A stretch of 64,000 bases of DNA from Sulfurospirillaceae bacterium. Lineage in GTDB: Bacteria; Campylobacterota; Campylobacteria; Campylobacterales; Sulfurospirillaceae. Shown here piece by piece: positions 1 through 9,892 of this stretch (the stretch's first letter is position 1; every line of letters starts with the position of its first letter). The notes beneath the pieces are model-generated. The model did no database searches. It was not told the origin of the DNA and worked only from the letters and a program-made list of their open reading frames with translations. A program made the translations under genes and the position numbers. The stretch spans positions 1-64,000 of the forward strand of contig JAQUGO010000009.1 in the NCBI GenBank assembly GCA_028684065.1, written 5' to 3'.

Positions 1-1
1 A

Positions 2-124
2 GGACTGAGCAAAGCTCCTTTTATGCATTTAGCTTTTAGTGATGAAGAAATGGAACTCTTCCGTTCTATCAAGAAAGCCTTTGATCCTAACAATATCTTA
101 AATCCAGCCAAAATGGGCCTTTGA
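2..124 (+). CDS. FAD-linked oxidase, GlcD-like (3' end only)
   Basis: Only the last 40 codons are inside the window; the frame enters from the left edge and ends at TGA 122-124. The tail ends with F-D-P-N-N-I-L-N-P-A-K-M-G, the typical C-terminal signature of the glycolate oxidase GlcD / D-lactate dehydrogenase branch of FAD-binding oxidoreductases. The family oxidises 2-hydroxy acids and passes electrons to the quinone pool or to partner FeS subunits. In Campylobacter a glcD-like gene precedes the YihY gene (from memory), which agrees with the next gene starting two bases after this stop. The exact substrate cannot be told from the tail. Confidence 0.8.
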   Translation, partial: GLSKAPFMHLAFSDEEMELFRSIKKAFDPNNILNPAKMGL

Positions 125-125
125 G

Positions 126-938
126 GTGCTAACGCTTAAAGAGTGTGGAGATTTTTTCAAAAAACTAAGAGATGATGACTTAGCTCATTACGCCTCTTCT
201 CTTAGTTTCCACACTATTTTGGCGCTCATTCCTATCTTACTGATTACCTTTAGCCTCTTTACCAAAATGCCAAGTTTTAATGACTACTACGAAAAAGTAC
301 AATCTTTTATCTTTGGTTCACTTATCCCAACACAACAAGAAACAATGATAGACTATCTCAATCAGTTTATGGAAAACACGGGCAATATGGGAGCCATGGG
401 ACTTATCTTTGTGCTTTATATTTCGATTATGTTTTTTTTAGATTATGAAAAAATTATCAGTAAGATTTTTCAAACAAAAACCCGTTCTTTATGGGAAGCT
501 CTTTCAACCTATTGGACAATGATGACACTGATGCCCTTAGGTCTTGTTGTCTCATTTTATATCTCTGCACGCGCCCAAGAAATCCTTGCAAGTTCACACA
601 TGACAAGCTCTATCAATCTTTTATTGATTACTCCTTATTTTATTATTTGGCTCCTTTTCTTCATTATGTTTACTATCTCTGCTAAAATAAAAATCTATCC
701 TAAAAGTGCCTTCATCGCTTCGTTTGTTACATCTTTTGTCTGGTATGCTTCCAAAACACTTTTTGTCTATTACGTGACCTACAATAAAACCTATTTAAGT
801 ATTTATGGCTCTTTTAGTATTTTGCTCTTTTTCTTTTTATGGATTTACTTTTCATGGTTTATCTATCTGTATGGCATCAAACTTTGTTATATACTAAATG
901 AAGAAGAGAGACAAACAAAAGATACAAGCATTTCCTAA
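126..938 (+). CDS. YihY/BrkB (UPF0761) family inner-membrane protein
   Basis: This is a 270-residue protein with about six hydrophobic segments. The N-terminal pattern H-Y-A-S-S-L-S-F-H-T-I-L-A-L-I-P is the family hallmark (usually A-x-x-L-x-Y-x-x-x-x-x-x-x-P). The family was once annotated as ribonuclease BN (rbn), which is wrong; its real role is unknown, possibly transport or envelope integrity. It starts with GTG one base after the stop of the upstream FAD oxidase, so the two are probably co-transcribed. The C-terminus after residue 255 is short, charged and cytoplasmic. Family assignment is firm; no function is claimed. Confidence 0.85.
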   Translation: MLTLKECGDFFKKLRDDDLAHYASSLSFHTILALIPILLITFSLFTKMPSFNDYYEKVQSFIFGSLIPTQQETMIDYLNQFMENTGNMGAMGLIFVLYISIMFFLDYEKIISKIFQTKTRSLWEALSTYWTMMTLMPLGLVVSFYISARAQEILASSHMTSSINLLLITPYFIIWLLFFIMFTISAKIKIYPKSAFIASFVTSFVWYASKTLFVYYVTYNKTYLSIYGSFSILLFFFLWIYFSWFIYLYGIKLCYILNEEERQTKDTSIS

Positions 939-976
939 AAATAAACACATTTAACACCTGTTTTACGCTTACATAT

Positions 977-982
977 TATAAT
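977..982 (+). promoter_or_regulatory. -10 box of the 694-residue protein gene
   Basis: A perfect TATAAT lies 36 bases before the ATG at 1019, in AT-rich DNA, followed by the ribosome binding site AAAAGG at 1006-1011. No -35 element is obvious, which is normal for sigma-70 promoters in Campylobacterota. Confidence 0.5.
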
Positions 983-1018
983 AGCCTTCTTTGATAATTC
1001 AATGAAAAAGGTTTCATC

Positions 1019-3103
1019 ATGTTTGTATATGATTTCATTTTTATTTTCATGGGAGTATTAATACTACTTGTTTTACTTTTACATACTACTAAACTACTTC
1101 CCACCTTCAAGATAACCATCGCTTTAATGCTTCTAACCCTCTTGTGTTATTTGGGACGAAATAATTTACCTTCTCTTTTACAACTTCCTATCAATACCTT
1201 TTTTATTAGCTATCATAATGCAAACTTCACAGAACTCAAAGCCTTAGGTGGCACAGAAAAATTTACACTTGAAGAGCATATCGCACCCTCTTTTTACCTC
1301 GAAGGATTTGCAGGAAAAAAGCTCTTTTTTGATGAAGAAAAAGATTTTTATGTTTTAATGGAAGGCATAATTGTTACGCCAAGAAGTATGACTAAAACCT
1401 TTCACTTCAACATCACATGGGCAAAGGCTTATCTTATTATAGATGGTCAAACCATTCAAACAATAGACAGAACAAACTCTTACGATTACACCTTTTCGCC
1501 AGGGTTTCATTCTGTTAAAATCAAAGTCGTCAATACCAATGTTACCCCAACAAAAATGTATGTCAGCATGAGCGAGTATGAGCCTATTTTGAGTGATGAA
1601 AATATTACACAAAGTCTCAAACCTTATGTGCAAAACGATACCAATCTCTACTACGCCTTTGGCTATAAACGTAAAACCCTTGATGTTGTTGCCTCTAGTG
1701 CTCCCACCATTGCCTTTTTAAAATCAAGCGAAGGTGGAACAACAGAATGGGAAATCAATCATTGTAAAGAAGCCAATTTAAAAGCCATTGTTTATAATGG
1801 CGTGGGAGATACCATCAAAACGGATTGCGATAATGTGTTGATTTTACGGGCTAAGAAACTAACCCAATTGACAGAATTACCTACCTTATCACAATGCAAT
1901 GATTTTGCACCTATGGGATTTGCCTGCCAAAATGGTCCTCAAAAATTAAAAACACTCAATAAAGAAATCATACGCTACACAGGTATGAGCCTAACAGGAT
2001 TTAGCCCTTCTTCTAAATTTAACACCATAGCATTACCTGAAATTGTACTCACTAAAGACAAATACCTAGAGCTTGAGCAAATTGAGCGAAATATCAATGA
2101 GGCTAAAATAGTGGCCGAAAAACGACGCGTTAATCCTTTTTATGCGTTTGAGCAAACACGTTGGTCTGAAATAGTCAAAATCGATAAAGAACACATCCCT
2201 TTAAATAAATTTCGCGGTTATTTTATGCAATCCAATATGCCTACCTATGTGATGCATTTTGAAGATACTTCTAGTATTAGCGTGCATTATTCGGATAAAA
2301 AGAAGTTTTATCTTATTACGCCTGATCATTTTTTAGGGCTTTGGGTGGGTGATTTTACCTTTGATAAGCAAAGCACAAAACACATTACGCTCTCCATCAG
2401 TTGGGCAAAAGCCAAAGTCATCGTTGATGGAAATGTCATTTTTGAAGGCGAACATTCGACAACCTTACCGTATACTTTTAGCAAAGGAAAACACCGCATA
2501 GAAATTGAGTACACGAATAACTACGGACAAGTTGATTTTTTATGCGATATTCAAGATGCCACGCAGGAAATCGATGCTTCATTTAAAACACTCTTAACAC
2601 CTCAAACCAAAATATATATGGTCGGTTTATACGGCGGTTGGCGGAATGACCATGGCTTAGACCTTTGGTTGGCACAATCAAATGACCCTGTAGTATTGTT
2701 TGTTGCTTCATACCATGCAACCCATTGGAATATCAAAAATACTAAAAATCTCAAAGCTGTTGTCTATAACTCCCACAATCCTGGTAGCAGTGTCAAAACA
2801 GACAACCCTAAGGTTCAAATATTTCACGATGCTACTCTTCGATATGCATCAAGGTTAATGCCTTTTTGTTATGAAGGGCCTATTGTTCATTGTGAAAATA
2901 AAGATGCTTTTGCTCATAGTATTGCATATATCGAAAAACTCACGGGAAGAAAACCTGATGGCTTTAGCTCTATTGAAGAGCCTTCCTTCAGCACTGCAAA
3001 TCTTAAAAAATTGAACAACACCAAAGATATTACCGTGCCACAGATTCGCTTAGATACTTCAGTGTATGAAAAAATCAATGATGCGATGAAAGCGTTAAAA
3101 TAA
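1019..3103 (+). CDS. Membrane-anchored protein of unknown function with internal duplication
   Basis: I do not recognise a named family for this 694-residue protein. Residues 3-22 and about 32-46 are hydrophobic and should anchor it in the inner membrane; the rest is soluble and probably periplasmic. It consists of two related halves, roughly residues 85-345 and 418-676. Matching landmarks are ITWAKAYLIIDG (132-143) and ISWAKAKVIVDG (460-471); LKAIVYN and LKAVVYN, each followed by a K-T-D; and YTGMSLTGFS and LTGRKPDGFS near the end of each half. The segment from the W-A-K-A motif to the later G-x-H motif resembles a PA14-like beta sandwich (inference). It has its own promoter and converges on comEC. 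Confidence 0.7.
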   Translation: MFVYDFIFIFMGVLILLVLLLHTTKLLPTFKITIALMLLTLLCYLGRNNLPSLLQLPINTFFISYHNANFTELKALGGTEKFTLEEHIAPSFYLEGFAGKKLFFDEEKDFYVLMEGIIVTPRSMTKTFHFNITWAKAYLIIDGQTIQTIDRTNSYDYTFSPGFHSVKIKVVNTNVTPTKMYVSMSEYEPILSDENITQSLKPYVQNDTNLYYAFGYKRKTLDVVASSAPTIAFLKSSEGGTTEWEINHCKEANLKAIVYNGVGDTIKTDCDNVLILRAKKLTQLTELPTLSQCNDFAPMGFACQNGPQKLKTLNKEIIRYTGMSLTGFSPSSKFNTIALPEIVLTKDKYLELEQIERNINEAKIVAEKRRVNPFYAFEQTRWSEIVKIDKEHIPLNKFRGYFMQSNMPTYVMHFEDTSSISVHYSDKKKFYLITPDHFLGLWVGDFTFDKQSTKHITLSISWAKAKVIVDGNVIFEGEHSTTLPYTFSKGKHRIEIEYTNNYGQVDFLCDIQDATQEIDASFKTLLTPQTKIYMVGLYGGWRNDHGLDLWLAQSNDPVVLFVASYHATHWNIKNTKNLKAVVYNSHNPGSSVKTDNPKVQIFHDATLRYASRLMPFCYEGPIVHCENKDAFAHSIAYIEKLTGRKPDGFSSIEEPSFSTANLKKLNNTKDITVPQIRLDTSVYEKINDAMKALK

Positions 3104-3128
3104 GTATTAGACTTTTTGTAAAACTCTC

Positions 3129-4385
3129 TTATGTAATAAAAAAGAGGCTCGCAAGGCAAAGCGCTAAACAGACAAAAAGCACACTACGAAATCGAATGGC
3201 TAAAAGCGAAAGCCCAATATAACCCGCTAAAAACCATACAGGAAAACTGAGTGTAAAGCTTTGAATTTTTACATGTAAAAACGCCAACAGTGCCTTATCC
3301 AAAATGCCGCCTAAATGCATGACATGTAAGAGCATTTCGAGTGGATAAAACACAATAAATACTAAACTTGAAATCGGTGAAGTGAGTTGTAAAAAAGTAA
3401 AGACGGGGAAAAAAGTATGCACTATAGGAATCATCAGAAGAAAAACGCCGCCATCAATAACGCCAACCAATGCCCAGCTATTAAGATGTGCAAAGTGATG
3501 CATAAGCAAAAAGAGATAAAAAACACCCGCTACTGAAAACCAAAAAGAGAGTGAAAACATCAGTGATGGGAACAGAGCTAAAAGCGATACTGAAGTCAAC
3601 AGTAAATTTGAAAAACTTACAATTTTAACACCATGAGAAAAGAGTAAAAAGCCTAACACACTCATCACAAAAGCACGCATGAAAGAGGGCGTAAAGCCGA
3701 TTAATTCCATGTACATGTAAAGGAAAATAAAGACAAGCACACTCACATCTGCCATTTTATTGCGATACGGAAAATACCTATCTTGAAAAAAACGGTAAAA
3801 GGGGTTAAAAAATGCATAAAGGATAAAACTGAGCACGCCCAAATGAAACCCACTTATCGCCACCAAATGCGAAATACCCCATTTTTGGACATCTTCACGA
3901 AGCTCTTTTGAAAGTGGTGTTGCTAAAAAAAGTGCTTGAAATAAAGAGCTTATATCAGAATCACTGTGTTGCTCTGCTATCCATGAACTCAATTTTAACG
4001 CTATTGGTAAGTCATCTTGATAGAGTGCGTAAATATAAAAAGATGTCGCATAAAAACCTTTGAGGTATTCCAAAAAGGTAAGATTTTCAACGCTAAATTT
4101 GACTTTGACTTTTTCGTTAACACCTACTTTTAGAGGCTTCCAAGAAACAGTATAAAACGTTGTAGTATTGGGAAGTTTGAGTTTAAAAACATCATAAACT
4201 TTGCCCTTAGCATTACTTTTTTGATAGTGATTAACAACGATAGCTTCACTTTCATGTAAAGGCTCTTGGATGAAAGAACGGTACTGCATGTAGTCATACA
4301 CTAATGAAGAACTAGACAAAAAGAGTACCACCAAAAACGCTACAAAAATCTCTTTTTTTTGTGTAAAAAGTGGTACGGATAGCAT
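3129..4385 (-). CDS. comEC: ComEC/Rec2-family competence membrane protein
   Basis: A 418-residue polytopic membrane protein matching the competence domain of ComEC/Rec2, the channel that moves one DNA strand across the inner membrane during transformation. The hallmark HLVAISGFHLG lies at residues 173-183, after a soluble N-terminal part of about 100 residues (OB-fold region) and before many hydrophobic helices. It lacks the C-terminal metallo-beta-lactamase domain of the long Bacillus-type ComEC, as is usual in Helicobacter and Campylobacter. Its ATG is separated from the dnaB stop by one base, so it is the distal gene of an ispG-dnaB-comEC unit. This supports natural competence in the organism. 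Confidence 0.88.
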   Translation of the reverse strand: MLSVPLFTQKKEIFVAFLVVLFLSSSSLVYDYMQYRSFIQEPLHESEAIVVNHYQKSNAKGKVYDVFKLKLPNTTTFYTVSWKPLKVGVNEKVKVKFSVENLTFLEYLKGFYATSFYIYALYQDDLPIALKLSSWIAEQHSDSDISSLFQALFLATPLSKELREDVQKWGISHLVAISGFHLGVLSFILYAFFNPFYRFFQDRYFPYRNKMADVSVLVFIFLYMYMELIGFTPSFMRAFVMSVLGFLLFSHGVKIVSFSNLLLTSVSLLALFPSLMFSLSFWFSVAGVFYLFLLMHHFAHLNSWALVGVIDGGVFLLMIPIVHTFFPVFTFLQLTSPISSLVFIVFYPLEMLLHVMHLGGILDKALLAFLHVKIQSFTLSFPVWFLAGYIGLSLLAIRFRSVLFVCLALCLASLFFIT

Positions 4386-4386
4386 A

Positions 4387-5814
4387 TTAAAGTGGAGGCA
4401 TACTTATTTTGCCCTCTTTCATCTCCATTTTAGCCTCTTTATAGACAACCTCAATAGGAATACCACCACCATCGACAAAGCGTGTGCAGGCTTTTTGGAA
4501 AATAAGATTGGCAACGCCAACAGGACCATTTCTATTTTTACCCACGATAACCTCGGCAAACTCTTCAGGTTTTTCAAAAAAGTTACTTTTATACTCTTTA
4601 CCTTCGGTTCGTGCTTTTTGCTCTTTTTCTTTCTCTTCGCGCATCCGATACACATCATCGCGGTACACAAATAAAATCATATCGGCATCTTGCTCGATCG
4701 CGCCTGATTCTCTAAGGTCACTAAGCATTGGGCGTTTATCACCCCTGCTTTCAAGTCCACGATTGAGCTGTGAGAGTGCAATGATAGGGATGTTGAGCTC
4801 ACGTGCTAAAAGTTTAAGCCCACGACTAATATCACTGACTTCGATATGCCTATCCCTCGTTCCCCCTGATGACATCAACTGCAAATAATCAATAATCGCC
4901 ATCGAAATCTCAGGATGTTGTGTTTTAAGCTTTCGCAGTTTCGCCCTAACTTTGTGAATATCCACAGAGCCATTATCATCTACAAAAAATTTCTTCTTCG
5001 CCATCTCATCGGCGGCACTGGTGAGCCTGCTCCACTGTTCATCGTTCATATCACCGATTTTGAGCTTTTGTAAAGGAATCGATGTTTTCGCACTGAGCAT
5101 CCTAAGCATTAGCTGTTCAGCAGGCATTTCAAGGGAGAAAATTGCAACACCTCGACCACGGTCCAGTGCATTTTGAGCGAGGTTAAGACAAAAAGCCGTT
5201 TTTCCCATCGCAGGTCGTGCGGCAACTACGATTAAATCGCCCTCACCAAAACCAGATGTCAAACGGTTAATTTCAGCAAATCCACTATCAACACCTACAA
5301 CACCTGAATTACCACGTTTTTTCATCTCATGGATATGCGCAATCGTTGAATGAGTCATTTCTGGAGAAGCTCGAAACTCTTTACTACCATTGTCTTGGGT
5401 GATTTGATACAGCTTTTGTTGCACCAAATCCACGACATCGCTAGAAGGTAAATCTTTTTCAACAGCTATCTCTTTAATGTCACTGGTGAGCTGAACTAAT
5501 TCTCGCTTAATCGCTTTTTCACGTATCTCTTCAACATATGCCCGTGTGGCAGGAAGCGGATTTGTGGAGAGAATTTCAAGCATGGCGTCTTCATCAAAGC
5601 GCCCTTGTTGTCCTAACTTTTTCTTGATAAACTCTTCATCAATGGGTAAATCTTCCCTCTCACATGCTTCCATCGCTTCGTAAATATAACGATGACTTGG
5701 CAGGTAAAAATCCTTACCACTCACCACTGCCGCAACATCTTCAAAGGTCGCAGGATTAAATAAGATAGAACTCAGAACAGAGCGTTCAATGTTGATATTA
5801 TGCAGGTTACTCAC
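4387..5814 (-). CDS. dnaB: Replicative DNA helicase DnaB
   Basis: The 475-residue protein is the hexameric 5'-3' helicase at the replication fork. The N-terminal helical domain (residues 1-100) contains the family string [11 protein letters not shown]. The RecA-like C-terminal domain carries the Walker A motif ARPAMGKT at 199-206, a Walker B ending in I-I-D-Y-L-Q-L-M, the motif A-L-S-Q-L-N-R and the [13 protein letters not shown] segment. The length is normal. It starts with GTG, and this GTGA overlaps the ispG stop by four bases, indicating translational coupling. No intein or insertion is visible. Confidence 0.97.
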   Translation of the reverse strand: MSNLHNINIERSVLSSILFNPATFEDVAAVVSGKDFYLPSHRYIYEAMEACEREDLPIDEEFIKKKLGQQGRFDEDAMLEILSTNPLPATRAYVEEIREKAIKRELVQLTSDIKEIAVEKDLPSSDVVDLVQQKLYQITQDNGSKEFRASPEMTHSTIAHIHEMKKRGNSGVVGVDSGFAEINRLTSGFGEGDLIVVAARPAMGKTAFCLNLAQNALDRGRGVAIFSLEMPAEQLMLRMLSAKTSIPLQKLKIGDMNDEQWSRLTSAADEMAKKKFFVDDNGSVDIHKVRAKLRKLKTQHPEISMAIIDYLQLMSSGGTRDRHIEVSDISRGLKLLARELNIPIIALSQLNRGLESRGDKRPMLSDLRESGAIEQDADMILFVYRDDVYRMREEKEKEQKARTEGKEYKSNFFEKPEEFAEVIVGKNRNGPVGVANLIFQKACTRFVDGGGIPIEVVYKEAKMEMKEGKISMPPL

Positions 5815-6875
5815 GCTTTATACTCCTTAGCGGCTAACTCAACAGCTTCTAAAAATTTATCGACCAAATCATCTTCTTTGAGCTTAGCAACCACTTCGCC
5901 TTTGACCATCACAAGCCCTTGTCCTTTGCCAAACGCAATCGCAACATCGGCATGTTTGGCTTCGCCTATGGCATTCACTACGCATCCCATAACCGAGATA
6001 TTTAAAGGGGCGGTAATGTGTTTGGTACGACGTTCAACTTCCGCCACTGCTTTGACTAAATTGGCTTCTAATCTTCCACATGTTGGACATGAGATGATGT
6101 TAAGCCCACTGCTTTCAACGCCACTATCTTTTAAAATCGCACGCCCTACTTTTATCTCTTCTTCAAGTTCTCCAGTGATGGAAACCCTTAATGTATCGCC
6201 GATACCATCGAGTAAAAGTGAGCCAAGCGCAATCGAGGATTTAACGGTTGAATGAAATAAAGTTCCCGCTTCCGTGACCCCTAAATGAAATGGATATTCT
6301 ACCAATGGACGAAGCATACGATACGCTTCAATGGTGCGCTGCACATCGCTTGCTTTAAGTGAAATCTTCATATTGGTAAAGCCCAAATCTTCAAGGTATT
6401 TAATGTTATACAGTGCTGATTCGACCATCCCTTTGGATGTTGGACCATATTTTTCATCAAATTCTTTTTCTAAACTTCCACTATTTACTCCTATACGAAT
6501 CGGGATATTACGTTCCGTACATGCCTTAACCACTTCTTTAACACGCTCTTTTGCCCCAATATTACCTGGATTGATGCGGATACAATCCACCACTTCTGCC
6601 GCAATTAACGCCAAGCGGTAGTTAAAATGAATATCAGCAACAAGAGGTAAGCTACTTTGCTCTTTGATAGCTTTAAGCGCATGCGCATCTTCATAATCAG
6701 GAACCGCCACACGCACGATGTCACATCCTGCAAAGTGCAAACGACGGATTTGCTCAACCGTCGCCTCTACATCACGTGTTTTGGAGAATGTCATCGACTG
6801 GACAGGTATTTTAGCATCACCCCCTATTGGGATATTGCCTACAAAAATTTGTTTAGTTGGGTATCTTTTTATCAT
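5811..6875 (-). CDS. ispG: 4-hydroxy-3-methylbut-2-enyl diphosphate synthase IspG (GcpE)
   Basis: IspG makes HMBPP from MEcPP, the penultimate step of the MEP isoprenoid pathway, using a [4Fe-4S] cluster. The 354-residue protein has the bacterial two-domain form: a TIM barrel starting at [10 protein letters not shown], then the cluster domain with Cys263 and Cys266 (CPTCGR) and Cys298 (MGC). The fourth ligand should be the Glu in N-A-I-G-E at about 305. It is first in an ispG-dnaB-comEC run. Another gene of the same pathway, ispE, is also in the window at 41.7 kb. Confidence 0.97.
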   Translation of the reverse strand: MIKRYPTKQIFVGNIPIGGDAKIPVQSMTFSKTRDVEATVEQIRRLHFAGCDIVRVAVPDYEDAHALKAIKEQSSLPLVADIHFNYRLALIAAEVVDCIRINPGNIGAKERVKEVVKACTERNIPIRIGVNSGSLEKEFDEKYGPTSKGMVESALYNIKYLEDLGFTNMKISLKASDVQRTIEAYRMLRPLVEYPFHLGVTEAGTLFHSTVKSSIALGSLLLDGIGDTLRVSITGELEEEIKVGRAILKDSGVESSGLNIISCPTCGRLEANLVKAVAEVERRTKHITAPLNISVMGCVVNAIGEAKHADVAIAFGKGQGLVMVKGEVVAKLKEDDLVDKFLEAVELAAKEYKA

Positions 6876-6959
6876 GTGTTACATCCGAAATAAATTCAAT
6901 ATTTTAAAAGACTTTTCAAAATTGGTTTTGAAAGAACTTTAATTATACAACGATAAGAT

Positions 6960-8795
6960 TTAAGAAAAGGAAAGTGGATCCATATCAACTTCTACATGTA
7001 AGGTTTTGACATGGTGAGCTAATTCTAAAAGTGCTTTAGTTGAATCACTGCGGGCAAGAAGTTCAAAGCGGTATTTATTGGCTATTTTTCCAATCGTTGA
7101 TTTTCCAAAACCTACGATTTCAACCTTTTTAAAATGTTTCGCATGCTCATTGACTTTTTCAATCAGTGCTTGTGCTTTTTCTTCTTTAACATGTGAGGCC
7201 ATTAAACGCATCATTTTTTTAAAAGGTGGGTACAACTGTTTTCGATATGCCAACTCATCACGTAAAAATTGTTCAAAATCACTTAAATAGGTTTGAAAAA
7301 ACTCTGTATTATGTGTTTGAACTAACACTTCGCCATGTCCTTTACGACCGGCTCGTCCTGCAATTTGTTGGACTAAGGAAAGTGCCTTTTCTCTAGCTCT
7401 AAAATCTGACATACTTAAAAGTGCATCAATGCCTAAAATAACAGCCAAACCGACACCATGATAATCATGCCCTTTACTAAGCATCTGTGTACCGACCAAA
7501 ATATCAATCTTTTTGTCATTAAAGCGTTCTAATATATCCGATAATTTTTTTTCCGTACTAACAACATCTCTATCAAACTGTTGCACGACAAAATCTTTAA
7601 AATACTCACTTAACCGGCTGCTGACCTCAGCGGTACCAATGCGTGTTGCGACGATCTCTTTACATCCACATTTTGGACACACTTGAGGAATCGCTTCGGT
7701 GTAGTTACAATAATGACATTTTAAAGCATGAGCATTTTGATGTAAACTCATCCCTACTGAGCAAAAAGGACATTCAATATTGCTTCCACACTCTTTACAT
7801 GTGATGTATTTAAAATTGGCACGTGTCGGTAAAAAAACAACGGCTTGTTGACCTTTATTCAATGTTTTTTGAATACGTTCCATCACCATAGCGCTTAATT
7901 CATTGTGATTATCGTCGTAAAAAAAGCTGTTTTTTGACGTATGGTAGGTACCTTTGAGTCTGACATAAGGCACTTTATAAAAACTTACTAAGCTAGGCGT
8001 TGCACTACCTAAAAGCACTTTAATTCCCTGCCTTTGACCAAATAGTAATGCTAAATCACGCGCATTGTAACGAGGACGTGAACTTGATTTGTAACTCTCA
8101 TCATGCTCTTCATCCACAACAATAAGTCCTAACTGCGCTATCGGTAAAAAAAGAGCGGAGCGCGTTCCCGCAATGATGGAAATCGTTCCCTCTTCAAGGC
8201 CTTTTAAAATCTCTGCTTTTTTCTTCGCACTCACTTTTGAATGCCAAATCGCTACATGTGAGCCAAAATGATGTTTGAGTCTGCGTTTCATTTGAGGTGT
8301 TAAGCCAATCTCTGGAAGTAAAAAAAGAGCTGATTTCCCTTTGTTGATACACGCTTCAAACAGTTTCATATAGATTTCTGTTTTACCACTACCCGTGTCT
8401 CCAAATAAAAGAGAACTCTCGTGGTGTTCTATAAAAGCATATGCCTTTTGCTGTTCAGATGAAAGCATAATGTCAATTTCTAACTTGTCTTTGATGCTAG
8501 TAGAAAGTTCAGAACATGGCACAAATAAAGCGAGAGCTTCACCGAGTGAACAAACATAATACTCTGCAATAAACTTAGCAATTTCCACTGTTTCATGTGG
8601 GAAAAATTCGTTACATGTAAGGGTTATCGCTTCACATGTAAAGCTAGGTCTCTCAACGCTTTCGAGAATAACTCCAAACATCTCTTTTTTATTGAGAGAA
8701 ACATGCACTAAAGCTCCTGTATTGAGCTTTTCACTGCTTTGATACGTAAGGGGATTAAGAGGAGATTTTAAAAGAGAAACGAGGTAATAAAACAC
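6960..8795 (-). CDS. priA: Primosomal replication restart helicase PriA
   Basis: PriA recognises stalled or repaired forks and reloads DnaB. At 611 residues it is shorter than the E. coli protein (about 730), mainly in the N-terminal DNA-binding part, as in other Campylobacterota. Walker A GDTGSGKT is at 132-139, followed by the DEEH box (V-V-D-E-E-H-D-E-S-Y) and the helicase motifs Q-Q-I-A-G-R-A-G-R. Between them are eight cysteines in CxxC pairs (C-K-E-C, C-P-F-C, C-H-Y-C, C-P-K-C) that bind two zinc ions. GTG start five bases after the stop of the upstream prepilin gene. Confidence 0.95.
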   Translation of the reverse strand: MFYYLVSLLKSPLNPLTYQSSEKLNTGALVHVSLNKKEMFGVILESVERPSFTCEAITLTCNEFFPHETVEIAKFIAEYYVCSLGEALALFVPCSELSTSIKDKLEIDIMLSSEQQKAYAFIEHHESSLLFGDTGSGKTEIYMKLFEACINKGKSALFLLPEIGLTPQMKRRLKHHFGSHVAIWHSKVSAKKKAEILKGLEEGTISIIAGTRSALFLPIAQLGLIVVDEEHDESYKSSSRPRYNARDLALLFGQRQGIKVLLGSATPSLVSFYKVPYVRLKGTYHTSKNSFFYDDNHNELSAMVMERIQKTLNKGQQAVVFLPTRANFKYITCKECGSNIECPFCSVGMSLHQNAHALKCHYCNYTEAIPQVCPKCGCKEIVATRIGTAEVSSRLSEYFKDFVVQQFDRDVVSTEKKLSDILERFNDKKIDILVGTQMLSKGHDYHGVGLAVILGIDALLSMSDFRAREKALSLVQQIAGRAGRKGHGEVLVQTHNTEFFQTYLSDFEQFLRDELAYRKQLYPPFKKMMRLMASHVKEEKAQALIEKVNEHAKHFKKVEIVGFGKSTIGKIANKYRFELLARSDSTKALLELAHHVKTLHVEVDMDPLSFS

Positions 8796-8800
8796 ACGGA

Positions 8801-9301
8801 TTATTCTGCCAAATCTTTACAGTTTTGATTTGTATGGTCACAATCGAAAGAGCCAGAAGTTGTATTGTAATCAAAGGCAACATTCGTATTGTTAAGATAA
8901 TATGCATAGGCGTTAGCCGCTGTTTTAGCCCATGAGCCATCATGGCTGACTTTTGAGTAGACAGGGTATTCTAAGATATTGGAGCTATTGCCATCGGCAT
9001 AATTAAAAAGACGCTGATTGTCAGCATTGTAGGTTGTAATGCTATCTAAACTAGTAGGGATAAAAGGCGTTGTTCCTTCCATCATACGTTTTGATTTCTG
9101 AAGAGAAATGCCACTGCGAATAGCAGAAACTTGTGATTTACCTTTGACAAGCACGGCATCATCACGGCTTGCCGCAAGTCTAGGAATCGCCACAGCAGAT
9201 AAAATGCCAAGTATCACAATCACAAAAATAAGTTCTATCATCGTAAATGCAGGACGAGATTCGCCCTGCATTAAGGTGTTAGCTTTAATACTAATTACCA
9301 T
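8801..9301 (-). CDS. Type IV prepilin-like / pseudopilin protein (copy 2)
   Basis: A 166-residue protein with a class III signal: a basic leader, then F-T-M-I-E-L-I-F-V-I-V-I-L-G-I-L, an N-methylated pilin-type helix, then a Cys-containing C-terminal domain ending in a C-D-H-T-N-Q-N-C pair. The residue before the cleavage point is alanine (R-P-A | F-T-M-I-E) rather than the usual glycine. The ATG at 9301 overlaps the end of the upstream prepilin by seven bases and has AAAGG five bases before it; a second Met ten codons in has no such site. It could belong to a type II secretion, type IV pilus or competence pseudopilus; no other assembly genes are nearby. Confidence 0.8.
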   Translation of the reverse strand: MVISIKANTLMQGESRPAFTMIELIFVIVILGILSAVAIPRLAASRDDAVLVKGKSQVSAIRSGISLQKSKRMMEGTTPFIPTSLDSITTYNADNQRLFNYADGNSSNILEYPVYSKVSHDGSWAKTAANAYAYYLNNTNVAFDYNTTSGSFDCDHTNQNCKDLAE

Positions 9302-9816
9302 TGAACCTTTTTTCCAGCCATTGTAATATTTTGCTCAGTTAATCCTAATTCATTCCAAAGAGCTTTACAAACAGTTCCTGTAGGAGAAGCATTAGCATCA
9401 TCTGTTTTTATAACTCTAAAGACAGGATCGTAAGAACCTTGCCATGCACCATTAGTTGAAGCATTAATATCTGTACTTGTAGCAACTCCATCACTAGCTC
9501 CACCAGTTGATGTATTTATATCCCAAACAGCAAGTGTTATACATACTTGACCTTCATCAGTCCACTCGTATGCTTCACCAGCTGCATTTTTCTTCCATGT
9601 ACTTGTATCAAGTGCAATACCTTGTAAAATTCTAGCGTCTTTTTGACCTTGGTACCATGCCGGTACAGCTTGAATAGCTGCTGCAACGTCTGTCTTAATA
9701 CCTACAGATTTTGCATCATCTCTGGTTGCTGCCAATTTTGGGATTGCAACTGCGGCCAAAATTCCTAGAATAACGATGACGAAAATTAATTCGATCATAG
9801 TAAAACCTTTTTTCAT
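9295..9816 (-). CDS. Type IV prepilin-like / pseudopilin protein (copy 1)
   Basis: A 173-residue prepilin with the classic signal M-K-K-G | F-T-M-I-E-L-I-F-V-I-V-I-L-G-I-L. The first 35 mature residues nearly equal those of the following gene, including P-K/R-L-A-A-T/S-R-D-D-A, so the two are tandem paralogues that diverged in their C-terminal domains. I chose ATG 9816 rather than the longer frame from 9846 because AAGGAGT stands about five bases upstream and the leader then has the canonical short KKG form. Two Cys residues (in Q-V-C and T-V-C-K) may form a disulfide. The mature protein should sit in the inner membrane or a pseudopilus. Confidence 0.85.
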   Translation of the reverse strand: MKKGFTMIELIFVIVILGILAAVAIPKLAATRDDAKSVGIKTDVAAAIQAVPAWYQGQKDARILQGIALDTSTWKKNAAGEAYEWTDEGQVCITLAVWDINTSTGGASDGVATSTDINASTNGAWQGSYDPVFRVIKTDDANASPTGTVCKALWNELGLTEQNITMAGKKVQW

Positions 9817-9892
9817 TTTCACTCCTTGTTTTTTTAGCCTATACACTTATAGACTTTGCTGTGATTCTAGTACAATCTTTTTAAAGCGTAAC

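Noticed and set aside
126-938. Ribonuclease BN
   Set aside because: An old annotation of the YihY family; RNase BN is a different protein (RNase Z type).
4484-4888. Long open frame opposite dnaB
   Set aside because: Antisense shadow of a highly conserved gene with low-complexity Ser/Leu-rich translation and no ribosome binding site.
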